Assembly (NCBI GenBank): GCA_035550655.1
Contig: DASZOU010000035.1
Coordinates: forward strand, 5,753-69,752
Reading direction: 5' to 3'
DNA length: 64,000 bases
Source of the DNA: DASZTV01 sp035550655
GTDB lineage: Bacteria > Actinomycetota > Actinomycetes > JAFAQI01
The notes under the pieces are model-generated. The model was not told the DNA's origin, made no database searches, and worked only from the letters and a program-made list of their open reading frames with translations. Position 1 is the first letter of the stretch. The number at the start of each line of letters is the position of its first letter. Positions 42,191 to 49,797 of this stretch are shown in pieces. The position numbers were made by a program, and so were the translations under genes.

Positions 42191-44025
42191 CCGCCGCTGG
42201 GAATGTGGCCGGTGTAGTACCAGTCCTCGGGGTTGATGTTCCCGAAGATGTTGTACGGCGTCGTGCCGTGCAGATTATTCGTAGTTTCGATGAGGTTGTA
42301 GCCCGTCTCCTGCCAGATGACGGGGAGCTGCTCGGACAGGTAGTCCTGGTAGGCGTCCAGAGTCTTGGTCGAGTCGCCCGGAAGAGTCGACGCGGCGATC
42401 AGCTGGTCCGCCTTCGGGTCCGAGTAGCTGCCGAGGTTGTTGCCGGCGCCCGTCTCGAACAGCGCCTCCCCGGTTGGGTAGTAGTCGGGAGCGTAGATCC
42501 AGCCGCCGGCCGCGCTCAGCTGCCAGCCGCAGGACGACTCGCTCGGTTTGCACGCCACGGTGTCGCCGTACAGGTCGTTGACCGACACCGTCTTCAGCAC
42601 GATGTCGACGCCCGCAGCGGCGGCGTCGGACTTCTCCTGAGCAATGGCCTTGGGATAGGCGATGCCGACGTTCTCGTAGATGAGCGTGAACTTCAGCTGG
42701 GCGCCCTTGGGGATTCCCGCGCCGCACTGGTTCGGAGCCGTGCCTGGGCTCTGGCAGGTGCTGACGCCGTTCGGTACGACGTTCCAGCCGTGTGACTTAA
42801 GCAGCGAGATCGCCCGCTGCGGGTCGTAGTTGTACAGGCACTTGGAGTCGGTCGCGTCGGCGAAGCTGTTCTTCGGCACACTCGGGATCGGTCCGCAGCC
42901 CGGCACTTCGGTGTTCGAGTAGTAGTGCTGCGAGATGCCCTCCTGGTTCTGCAGCAGCTGCAGAACCTGACGGATGTAGAGCTGCTTGAACATCGGCCCG
43001 GCAGTGGGGTTGTTGAAGTTCATGTACTGGTAGTTGATCGAGAAGCTGTATTGCTTTCCTTGGGTGTAGCCGAGTCGGTCGAGCGCCTTCTGCGATCGGA
43101 GCTGGACGGGCGAGATGAATCCGATGTTGGGTCCGTGGCCGCCGAGAAGCGCGTTGAACTCCGCATCCGTCGTCGTGTAGTTCTTCTGTGTGAACTTGGC
43201 CAGGTAGGGCTTGTGGCCTACGTACTTCGGGTTCGGCACCATCGTCAGGTTGCCGTTCGATGGCGTGTACTGCGTGAGCCGCCAGGGCCCATCGACCGTC
43301 TGCCATAGCGGGTTGGAGGCGTAGGTCGACAGCTTCTTCGCCTCACCGGCGAGATAGTTGTACACGGCCTTCGCACCCGCAGTCGTCTCATCCCAGTTGC
43401 CGATCGGTCCACCCGCCGACTTCTTGTCCCAGGCCTGCTGGGGGAGCGGAGTGATCTGGGAAAGCTCGTTGTACGTGAACCAGTTCGTGTCGTAGGCCTT
43501 GGTCAGGTTGAACTGGATCGTGGTCGGGTTGACGATCTTCGCGCTCGCCACGTTGTCCGGATAGTCGCCGGGGGAGTAGTCGGCCCAGTTGACCTTCTCG
43601 GCCTTCATGAGGTTGTGCCAGAAGAGAACGTCGCGGGCGCTGACCGGCGTCCCGTCCGACCAGACGTAGTGGTTGAGGGAGATGGTGACGGTCTTGTTGC
43701 CGTTGGTGTACACCGGCGGCTTCCCGATCGACCGGGTGTAGTCGATCGTCGTGTCATTGCCGTTGCCGTACCAGTAGAGCGGCCGGTACATCAGCTGCTG
43801 GAAGTTGCTGAGATTGTCGCTGAGGAAGAACTGGGCGCTCGCCAACGGGAAGATGTAGTTCGGGCCGCCGCCGATGTTGTACAACGACGCGGTGCCGCCA
43901 TGAAGTGGCGTGCCCCCGCCGTTGTTGTTCCCCCCTGAGCTGCTGGAACCGCTGCAGCCGGCCAGGGCAACAATCGCGCTAGCCGCCACCACAAGTCGGG
44001 TACGGCGGGTCAGGGAAACAAACAT
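42187..44025 (-). CDS. Peptide-type ABC transporter solute-binding lipoprotein (SBP_bac_5)
   Basis: A 612-residue family 5 binding protein. Signal peptide with lipobox LAGC at about residues 22-25 followed by a Ser/Gly/Asn-rich linker. Family segments include TVTISLNHYVWSDGTPVSARDVLFWHNLM (about 110-138) and the late APDYYPTGEALFETGAG. ATG 44025 is chosen because CTGGAG lies six bases upstream; a TTG two codons earlier is possible. It faces the fused ATPase gene tail to tail and is the receptor for the permease pair. Ligand unknown: peptide or other small solute. Confidence 0.9.
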   Translation of the reverse strand: MFVSLTRRTRLVVAASAIVALAGCSGSSSSGGNNNGGGTPLHGGTASLYNIGGGPNYIFPLASAQFFLSDNLSNFQQLMYRPLYWYGNGNDTTIDYTRSIGKPPVYTNGNKTVTISLNHYVWSDGTPVSARDVLFWHNLMKAEKVNWADYSPGDYPDNVASAKIVNPTTIQFNLTKAYDTNWFTYNELSQITPLPQQAWDKKSAGGPIGNWDETTAGAKAVYNYLAGEAKKLSTYASNPLWQTVDGPWRLTQYTPSNGNLTMVPNPKYVGHKPYLAKFTQKNYTTTDAEFNALLGGHGPNIGFISPVQLRSQKALDRLGYTQGKQYSFSINYQYMNFNNPTAGPMFKQLYIRQVLQLLQNQEGISQHYYSNTEVPGCGPIPSVPKNSFADATDSKCLYNYDPQRAISLLKSHGWNVVPNGVSTCQSPGTAPNQCGAGIPKGAQLKFTLIYENVGIAYPKAIAQEKSDAAAAGVDIVLKTVSVNDLYGDTVACKPSESSCGWQLSAAGGWIYAPDYYPTGEALFETGAGNNLGSYSDPKADQLIAASTLPGDSTKTLDAYQDYLSEQLPVIWQETGYNLIETTNNLHGTTPYNIFGNINPEDWYYTGHIPSGG

Positions 44026-44089
44026 TCGCAACTCCAGCTTGGTGGCGTATCGGCGGCTGCACGCATGTTCTGCTTGCCCTCGGCTGCTG

Positions 44090-45481
44090 TCAATGAACCA
44101 GGGACTCGGCCGGCGGGTTCTCGATGGCCAGGGAGCCGATCAGGCCGGCTGCCACCAGACACAATGCGCATGACATGACGCCCTGGTGAAAGGCATGCAC
44201 CGACGCTTTTGATCGCGAAAAGGTGTCGCCCACCAGCGTGTGCGCCACAACCACGCCGACGACACCGATCCCGACCAGTCCTGCGACCCGAGCGACCGCG
44301 TTGTTGATCGCCGATGCGATACCGGCGTCGCTCTCGTCGGCTTCGGCCAGCACAGTCGTCGTGAGCGGCGCGACGGTCATGGAGAGGCCGAGTCCGAACA
44401 CCACGAGCGCCGGCAGCACCACGCTGATGTACGACGTGTGCAACCCGGCCCGAAGCAGCCACAGCACTCCCGCAGCTGCGACGAGCGGTCCCGCGCCCAT
44501 GAACAACCGCGGGCCGAGCCGGCTCGAAAGCGCGCCGAACCGGCGGGCGAGCAGGAACATCATGACCGTCACCGGCAACGTCGTGAGGCCACTGCGCAGT
44601 GCGCTGTAACCGGCAACCTGTTGCAAGAAGATGACGAGGAAGAACAACAGGATCGACAGGCCGCCGTACATCACGAGCGTCTCGATGTTCGCGGCGGTGA
44701 AGTTCCGGCTGGCGAACAGCTCGAGTTTCACCATCGGCTCGGGCGTGTGCCGCTCGTAGACCACGAACACCGTGAACAGTGCGACACCGGCAATGAGCAG
44801 GCCATAGATCAGCGGGCTTCCCCAACCGCGGTGGGGTTGCTCGATCAGTGCCGCCATCACGCCACCCAGTCCGAGCGCGCACAAGCCCGCTCCTACCAGG
44901 TCGAGCCTCCGGCGGTTGACCGGTGGAACCGCCGCCACGCCGAGAACCACCAGACTCATCGTCGCGATCACCAGAGGGACATTGATGGCGAAGACCCAAC
45001 GCCACGACGACGCGTCGACGATCCAACCGCCGAGAAGCGGACCCGCGACCGCGCTGATTCCGGTCCACGCGGTCCACGCACCGATTGCACCGCCGCGGCT
45101 GTCGGCCGGGAACGCCGCGACGATCACCGCGAGAGAGCTGGGGGTGACCATCGCACCCGCGATGCCCTGAACGGCTCTCGCGGCGATCAACGTTCCTGCG
45201 TTGGGTGCGATTGCGCATCCCAACGAGCAAACGCCGAACGCCACGACGCCGATACCGAAGACCTTGCGCTCACCGTAGAGGTCGCCGAGCGAGCCGCCGA
45301 TCAGGATGAAGGAGCCGAGCAGCAGCAGGTAGGCGTTCACCACCCACTGCTGCGCGGCCAAGCCGCCCCCGAGGTCGCGTTCGATTGCGGGGAGCGCGAC
45401 GTTGACGATCGACCCGTCCAGCATCACGACGCTCGTGCCGAGAATGGCTGCGATGAGGGTCAGCCGCTGGCTCCGGGTCAC
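44090..45481 (-). CDS. MFS drug/metabolite exporter, DHA2 (EmrB/QacA) type
   Basis: A 463-residue transporter with about 14 hydrophobic helices. Helix 1 carries GTSVVMLDGSIVNVALPAIERDLGG, the DHA2 signature, and motif A is GGSLGDLYGERKVF. The GTG at 45481 fits the usual family start; the open frame continues upstream, but that part overlaps the divergent cupin gene and lacks family sequence. Proton-driven efflux of drugs or metabolites is likely. It lies 64 bases before the binding-protein gene on the same strand. Confidence 0.9.
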   Translation of the reverse strand: MTRSQRLTLIAAILGTSVVMLDGSIVNVALPAIERDLGGGLAAQQWVVNAYLLLLGSFILIGGSLGDLYGERKVFGIGVVAFGVCSLGCAIAPNAGTLIAARAVQGIAGAMVTPSSLAVIVAAFPADSRGGAIGAWTAWTGISAVAGPLLGGWIVDASSWRWVFAINVPLVIATMSLVVLGVAAVPPVNRRRLDLVGAGLCALGLGGVMAALIEQPHRGWGSPLIYGLLIAGVALFTVFVVYERHTPEPMVKLELFASRNFTAANIETLVMYGGLSILLFFLVIFLQQVAGYSALRSGLTTLPVTVMMFLLARRFGALSSRLGPRLFMGAGPLVAAAGVLWLLRAGLHTSYISVVLPALVVFGLGLSMTVAPLTTTVLAEADESDAGIASAINNAVARVAGLVGIGVVGVVVAHTLVGDTFSRSKASVHAFHQGVMSCALCLVAAGLIGSLAIENPPAESLVH

Positions 45482-45580
45482 CTGCGAGAGTCTGCACCCT
45501 CGCTTCGTGGCTGCCGCGAAAGATGGGTGCTCGATTGGGGATGCGAGGATCGGGCAAGAGAACTCGGAGGAGGCCGGCAC

Positions 45581-45907
45581 ATGATGAAACGATCGCTGAC
45601 CGCCGACGCCCGCGAGCAGCTGGAGCTGGCACGTAGCCACTCGGGCCGGGCGGCCATTACCGTGTTCGGCGGGCACGAGCAGTCGCTTCGTCAGACGTTG
45701 ATTGCCTTGCTCGCTGGTTCGGAGATGAAGGAGCATGAAAGCCCGGGCGAGGCGACGATGCAGGTGTTGAGTGGCCGGCTACGCGTGAACGCGGGTGATG
45801 ACGAGTGGGAGGGTCGCGATGGCGACTTCATCGCGATCCCGCAGTCGCGGCACTCTGTGACGGCCATCACCGACGCGACGTTCCTCCTCACCGTCGCAAA
45901 GGCGTGA
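45581..45907 (+). CDS. Small cupin-domain protein
   Basis: A 108-residue single-domain cupin. Motif 1 is EHESPGEATMQVLSG and motif 2 GDFIAIPQSRHSV, giving His, Glu and His as possible metal ligands; the second histidine of a classic HxH is serine here. ATG 45581 has GGAGGAGG seven bases upstream. It is divergent from the MFS gene and could bind a small ligand or protect against the MFS substrate, but this is a guess. Confidence 0.82.
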   Translation: MMKRSLTADAREQLELARSHSGRAAITVFGGHEQSLRQTLIALLAGSEMKEHESPGEATMQVLSGRLRVNAGDDEWEGRDGDFIAIPQSRHSVTAITDATFLLTVAKA

Positions 45908-45938
45908 CACGAGGCAAGACGGGGTGCGTCGGGGACGC

Positions 45939-46286
45939 TCAGTCGTTGGATGTCGCGAAGACGTAGAACAGCAGGCTGCCGGCCCCGGTGTCGACGACGC
46001 GGTGGGTGAGCCGGGCGGGGACGTGCAAGTAGCTGTCGGCGGGCAGCAGGGTCTCGTCGACCGACACGGTGCCGCTCAGCACCCAGAGGTGATGCTCGCC
46101 GTGCAGGTGAAGGTGTGCGAGCTCCTCGGCTCCCGGGTGCAGGCGGAGCAAGCCGGCAACGCTGCGCTCGTCCTCGAACAACACGCGGTGCTCTACGCCG
46201 GTGGCGCCTGGCATCGGCTCCCATGGGAGCTCCGCGACGCGTTGGCGCGGGATCATGAAAAGCGTCGGGGTCGGGTGTGTGGTCAT
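45939..46286 (-). CDS. Cupin-domain protein
   Basis: A 115-residue cupin with a rich metal motif HLHLHGEHHLWVLSG (about 65-80) and a second-motif histidine in HVPARLTHRVV. ATG 46286 is preferred because GGGAGG lies five bases upstream. It is convergent with the other cupin and sits 97 bases downstream of the acetate kinase gene on the same strand. Function unknown; an AraC-like sugar sensor or dioxygenase fold is possible. Confidence 0.82.
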   Translation of the reverse strand: MTTHPTPTLFMIPRQRVAELPWEPMPGATGVEHRVLFEDERSVAGLLRLHPGAEELAHLHLHGEHHLWVLSGTVSVDETLLPADSYLHVPARLTHRVVDTGAGSLLFYVFATSND

Positions 46287-46382
46287 GGGAACCTCCCTGC
46301 CGTCCGGCCTCATCGTCGGCCCGTCACGCGGTCACGCGACAGTGGCGAAGGTCCCGCCTTTCGCCTTCGCATGCGGCCGCAG

Positions 46383-47414
46383 TCAGCCGAGCACCCGGCG
46401 CACCGAGCGGGCGATCTCCAGGTCTTCCCGGCTGGCGACCACGAGCGTGCTGACCTTCGCGCCAGGTGCGGTGATGTCGGCGTCGACGCCCGCGACTGCC
46501 GCGTTGCGCTCCGGATCGACCGCCACCCCCAGGAAGGACAGGTGTTGCGTGGCACGCAGCCGGATCTCGGCGGCGTTCTCACCCACCCCGCCCGTGAACA
46601 CGAGCGTGTCGAGGCCGGCGAGAGCGGCCGTCATGGCCGCGATCTCAGCACACAGTCGGTGCAGGTAGATGTCGACCGCGAGCCCAGCGTCCGGATCGTC
46701 GCGACGCAACAGCTCGCGCATGTCACCGGTGCCCGCAAGCGCGGTCAGGCCGCTGCTGTGCTCGAGCACGTCGGCGATCTCGGCGCTGCTCATTCCGGCG
46801 TGATCCTGTAGCCAGAGCACCAGCCCGGCGTCGAGGCGTCCGGGGCGCGTGGCCATGACAAGTCCCTCGAGCGGTGTGAACCCCATCGTCGTCTCCACGG
46901 AGACGCCGTCGCGCACTGCGGCGAGTGACGCGCCGGCGCCGAGATGACAGGTAACGACCCGCCGCGACCCAGGAACCAGGTCGGCCGCGCGGCGTGCCGC
47001 CCATGCGTGGGACAGCCCGTGGAAGCCGTACTTGCGCAGCCCGTACGTCGAACGCCAGTCGGCGGGTAGTGGATAGGTTGCTGCCGCTGGCGGTAGGTGT
47101 GCGTGGAAGGCGGTGTCGAAACACGCGACGTGCGGGACGTCCGGAAGGAGTGCGCGTGCCGCGTCGATGCCGTGGAGCGACTTCGGTTGGTGCAGCGGTG
47201 CCAGGTCGACGAGGTCTCGCAGGGCAGCCTCGACCTCGTCGTCGACGATCACCGGCTCGAGGAAGCGGGTGCCGCCGTGCACGACCCGGTGTCCGACCGC
47301 ATCGGTCTGCGGAGGCGGGTCCGGCAACTCGTCGTAGGACTCGATGAGCTCGTCGTCATCGAGCAGCCGCACCTTCAGCGACGACGAGCCAGCGTTGACG
47401 ACAAGAACGCGCAT
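46383..47414 (-). CDS. ackA: Acetate kinase (compact form)
   Basis: Makes ATP and acetate from acetyl phosphate. Motifs: NAGSSSLKV at 7-15, GHRVVHGGT, CFDTAFHAHLP with the catalytic aspartate, HLGAGAS, TMGFTPLEGLVMATRPG and VFTGGVGENA. At 343 residues it is ~50 shorter than the usual ~400; the missing part is mostly between NAGSSS and GHRVVHGG. All catalytic motifs remain, so it is likely active. Its ATG lies one base after the phosphoketolase stop, so the two enzymes are made together and acetyl phosphate passes from one to the other. Confidence 0.9.
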   Translation of the reverse strand: MRVLVVNAGSSSLKVRLLDDDELIESYDELPDPPPQTDAVGHRVVHGGTRFLEPVIVDDEVEAALRDLVDLAPLHQPKSLHGIDAARALLPDVPHVACFDTAFHAHLPPAAATYPLPADWRSTYGLRKYGFHGLSHAWAARRAADLVPGSRRVVTCHLGAGASLAAVRDGVSVETTMGFTPLEGLVMATRPGRLDAGLVLWLQDHAGMSSAEIADVLEHSSGLTALAGTGDMRELLRRDDPDAGLAVDIYLHRLCAEIAAMTAALAGLDTLVFTGGVGENAAEIRLRATQHLSFLGVAVDPERNAAVAGVDADITAPGAKVSTLVVASREDLEIARSVRRVLG

Positions 47415-47415
47415 G

Positions 47416-49797
47416 TCAGCGCGGCCAGGTCCAGTTGCTGATTGCCGGATCGTCCTCGCCGTGCTCGCGGGTGTAGGCGCGGGCGGCCAGCCGCGCATCA
47501 ACCATCTGCTGCCGCAACAGCGCTGCCCGCTCACCGAGCCCTGGCACCCGGTCGATGACGTCGATGACCAGGTGGAACCGGTCGAGGTCGTTGAGCATCA
47601 CCATGTCGAACGGCGTCGTGGTCGTCCCCTCCTCCTTGTAGCCACGGACATGGATGTTGTGGTGGTTGGTGCGCCGGTAGGTCAGCCGATGGATCAGCCA
47701 CGGGTAGCCGTGGTAGGCGAAGATCACTTGTCGGTCGGCGGTGAACAGGGCGTCGAACTCGGTGTTCGACAACCCGTGCGGGTGCTCGTCGGGCGTCTCC
47801 AGTCGCATCAGGTCCACGACATTGACCACGCGAACCTTCAGCACGGGAAGGTGTTCACGCAGGATTGCCGTCGCGGCCAGGGTCTCGAGCGTCGGGATGT
47901 CACCCGCGCAGGCGAGGACGACATCCGGCTCGTCGCCTCCGTCGTTGCTCGCCCATTCGAATATGCCCAGCCCTCGGCTGCAGTGCGCGACGGCTTGTTC
48001 CATCGGCAGGTAGGTGAGCGCGGGCTGCTTGCCCGCAACGACGACGTTGATGTACTGGCGCGTGCGCAGGCAGTGGTCCATGACGGACAGCAAGGTGTTG
48101 GTGTCAGGCGGCAGATAGACGCGGACGATCTCCGCCTTCTTGTTCACGACGTGGTCGATGAATCCCGGATCCTGGTGGGAGAACCCGTTGTGGTCCTGCC
48201 GCCACACGTGCGACGACAGCAGGTAGTTGAGAGAGGCGATCGGGCGGCGCCACGGGATCCCGTTGGTGACCTTCAGCCACTTCGCGTGCTGATTGACCAT
48301 GGAGTCGACGATGTGGATGAACGCCTCGTAGCAGTTGAAGATGCCGTGCCGTCCGGTGAGCAGGTATCCCTCGAGCCAGCCTTGGCACAGGTGCTCCGAG
48401 AGCACCTCCACGACCCGGCCCTGCGGTGCGAGGTGCTCGTCGGTGCTGAGCACGGTCGCCTCCCACGCTCGGTCGGTCGCCTCGAAGACGGCCTGCAGCC
48501 GGTTGGATGCCGTCTCGTCCGGCCCGAACAGCCGGAAGTTCTGCGGGTTGCGCTCGATGACGTCACGTAGCCATTCGCCGAGGACCCGGGTGGCTTCGCT
48601 GAGCTCGGTCGCCGGCGTCGGCACCTTGACGGCGTACGCGCGGAAGTCGGGCAGCTCCAAGTCATGTAGCAGCAGGCCGCCGTTGGAGACGGGGTTCGCG
48701 CTCATCCGTTGCGACCCCAATGGTGCGAGTGCCGCCAGCTCGGCGCGCAGGGCGCCCGATTCGTCGAAGAGCTCCTCAGGCCGGTACGAGTGCAGCCACG
48801 CTTCGAGCTGTCGTAGGTGGCCCGAGTCTTCGCGGACGTTGGCGAGCGGGACCTGGTGCGATCGCCAGGTGCCCTCCATCGGCAGGCCGTCGACCTCCGC
48901 GGGCCCGGTCCACCCCTTCGGGGTGCGCAAGACGAGGCACGGCCATGGTGACCGCTCGGCGGTCCCGCCGGACCGTGCCGCAGCCTGGATCGTGGCGATG
49001 CGATCGAGGGCGGTGTCGAGCGCAGCAGCCAGCTGCTGGTGCACGGCCATCGGCTCGTCTCCCGAGACGACGAGCGGCTCGTGGCCGTAGCCGCGAAGCA
49101 GGTCGAGCAGCTCCGGCTCGGGGATGCGGGCGAGGACGGTCGGGTTGGCGATCTTGTAGCCGTTCAGGTGGAGGATCGGCAGGACCGCGCCGTCGCTGAC
49201 CGGATTGAGGAACTTGTTCGCGTGCCAGCTGGTCGCCAGCGGCCCGGTTTCCGCCTCGCCGTCGCCGACCACGCAGGCCACCAGGAGATCCGGGTGGTCG
49301 AACGCGGCGCCGTACGCATGGGCGAGCGCATAGCCGAGCTCGCCACCCTCGTGGATCGAGCCCGGCGTCTCCGGTGCTACGTGGCTGGGGATGCCGCCGG
49401 GAAACGAGAACTGGCGGAACAAGCGGCGAAGCCCCTCGACGTCGGGACCGATCGTCGGGTAGGTCTGCGTATAGGTGCCCTCCAGATAGGCATTGGCCAC
49501 CAGGCCGGGGCCACCGTGGCCGGGTCCGGTGACGAAGATCGCCGAAAGGTCACGCATCTTGATGGCCCGGTTGAGGTGCGCGTAGAGCAGGTTCAGTCCT
49601 GGCGTTGTGCCGAAGTGACCCAGCAGTCGTGGCTTGATGTGTTCTGGTCGCAGCGGCTCCCGCAGCAGCGGGTTGTCGAGCAGGTAGATCTGGCCGACCG
49701 ACAGATAGTTGGCCGCGCGCCAGTACGCGTCGAGCAGGGCGGCTTCCTCGCCCGAGAGCGGGCCTCTGACGGAAGCGGTTGCATCGGCTGCGCTCAC
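47416..49797 (-). CDS. xfp: Xylulose-5-P/fructose-6-P phosphoketolase
   Basis: Thiamine-diphosphate enzyme of 793 residues that splits xylulose 5-phosphate or fructose 6-phosphate with phosphate to give acetyl phosphate. Family motifs: GPGHGGPGLVANAYLEGTYT, GDGEAETGPLATSWH (ThDP binding), and the late EWASNDGGDEPDVVLACAGD and GYPWLIHRL. GTG 49797 is chosen because AGGAGG lies six bases upstream; the open frame continues to 50232 only as a shadow of the P-type ATPase gene. It overlaps the ATPase stop by four bases (GTGA). Confidence 0.95.
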   Translation of the reverse strand: MSAADATASVRGPLSGEEAALLDAYWRAANYLSVGQIYLLDNPLLREPLRPEHIKPRLLGHFGTTPGLNLLYAHLNRAIKMRDLSAIFVTGPGHGGPGLVANAYLEGTYTQTYPTIGPDVEGLRRLFRQFSFPGGIPSHVAPETPGSIHEGGELGYALAHAYGAAFDHPDLLVACVVGDGEAETGPLATSWHANKFLNPVSDGAVLPILHLNGYKIANPTVLARIPEPELLDLLRGYGHEPLVVSGDEPMAVHQQLAAALDTALDRIATIQAAARSGGTAERSPWPCLVLRTPKGWTGPAEVDGLPMEGTWRSHQVPLANVREDSGHLRQLEAWLHSYRPEELFDESGALRAELAALAPLGSQRMSANPVSNGGLLLHDLELPDFRAYAVKVPTPATELSEATRVLGEWLRDVIERNPQNFRLFGPDETASNRLQAVFEATDRAWEATVLSTDEHLAPQGRVVEVLSEHLCQGWLEGYLLTGRHGIFNCYEAFIHIVDSMVNQHAKWLKVTNGIPWRRPIASLNYLLSSHVWRQDHNGFSHQDPGFIDHVVNKKAEIVRVYLPPDTNTLLSVMDHCLRTRQYINVVVAGKQPALTYLPMEQAVAHCSRGLGIFEWASNDGGDEPDVVLACAGDIPTLETLAATAILREHLPVLKVRVVNVVDLMRLETPDEHPHGLSNTEFDALFTADRQVIFAYHGYPWLIHRLTYRRTNHHNIHVRGYKEEGTTTTPFDMVMLNDLDRFHLVIDVIDRVPGLGERAALLRQQMVDARLAARAYTREHGEDDPAISNWTWPR

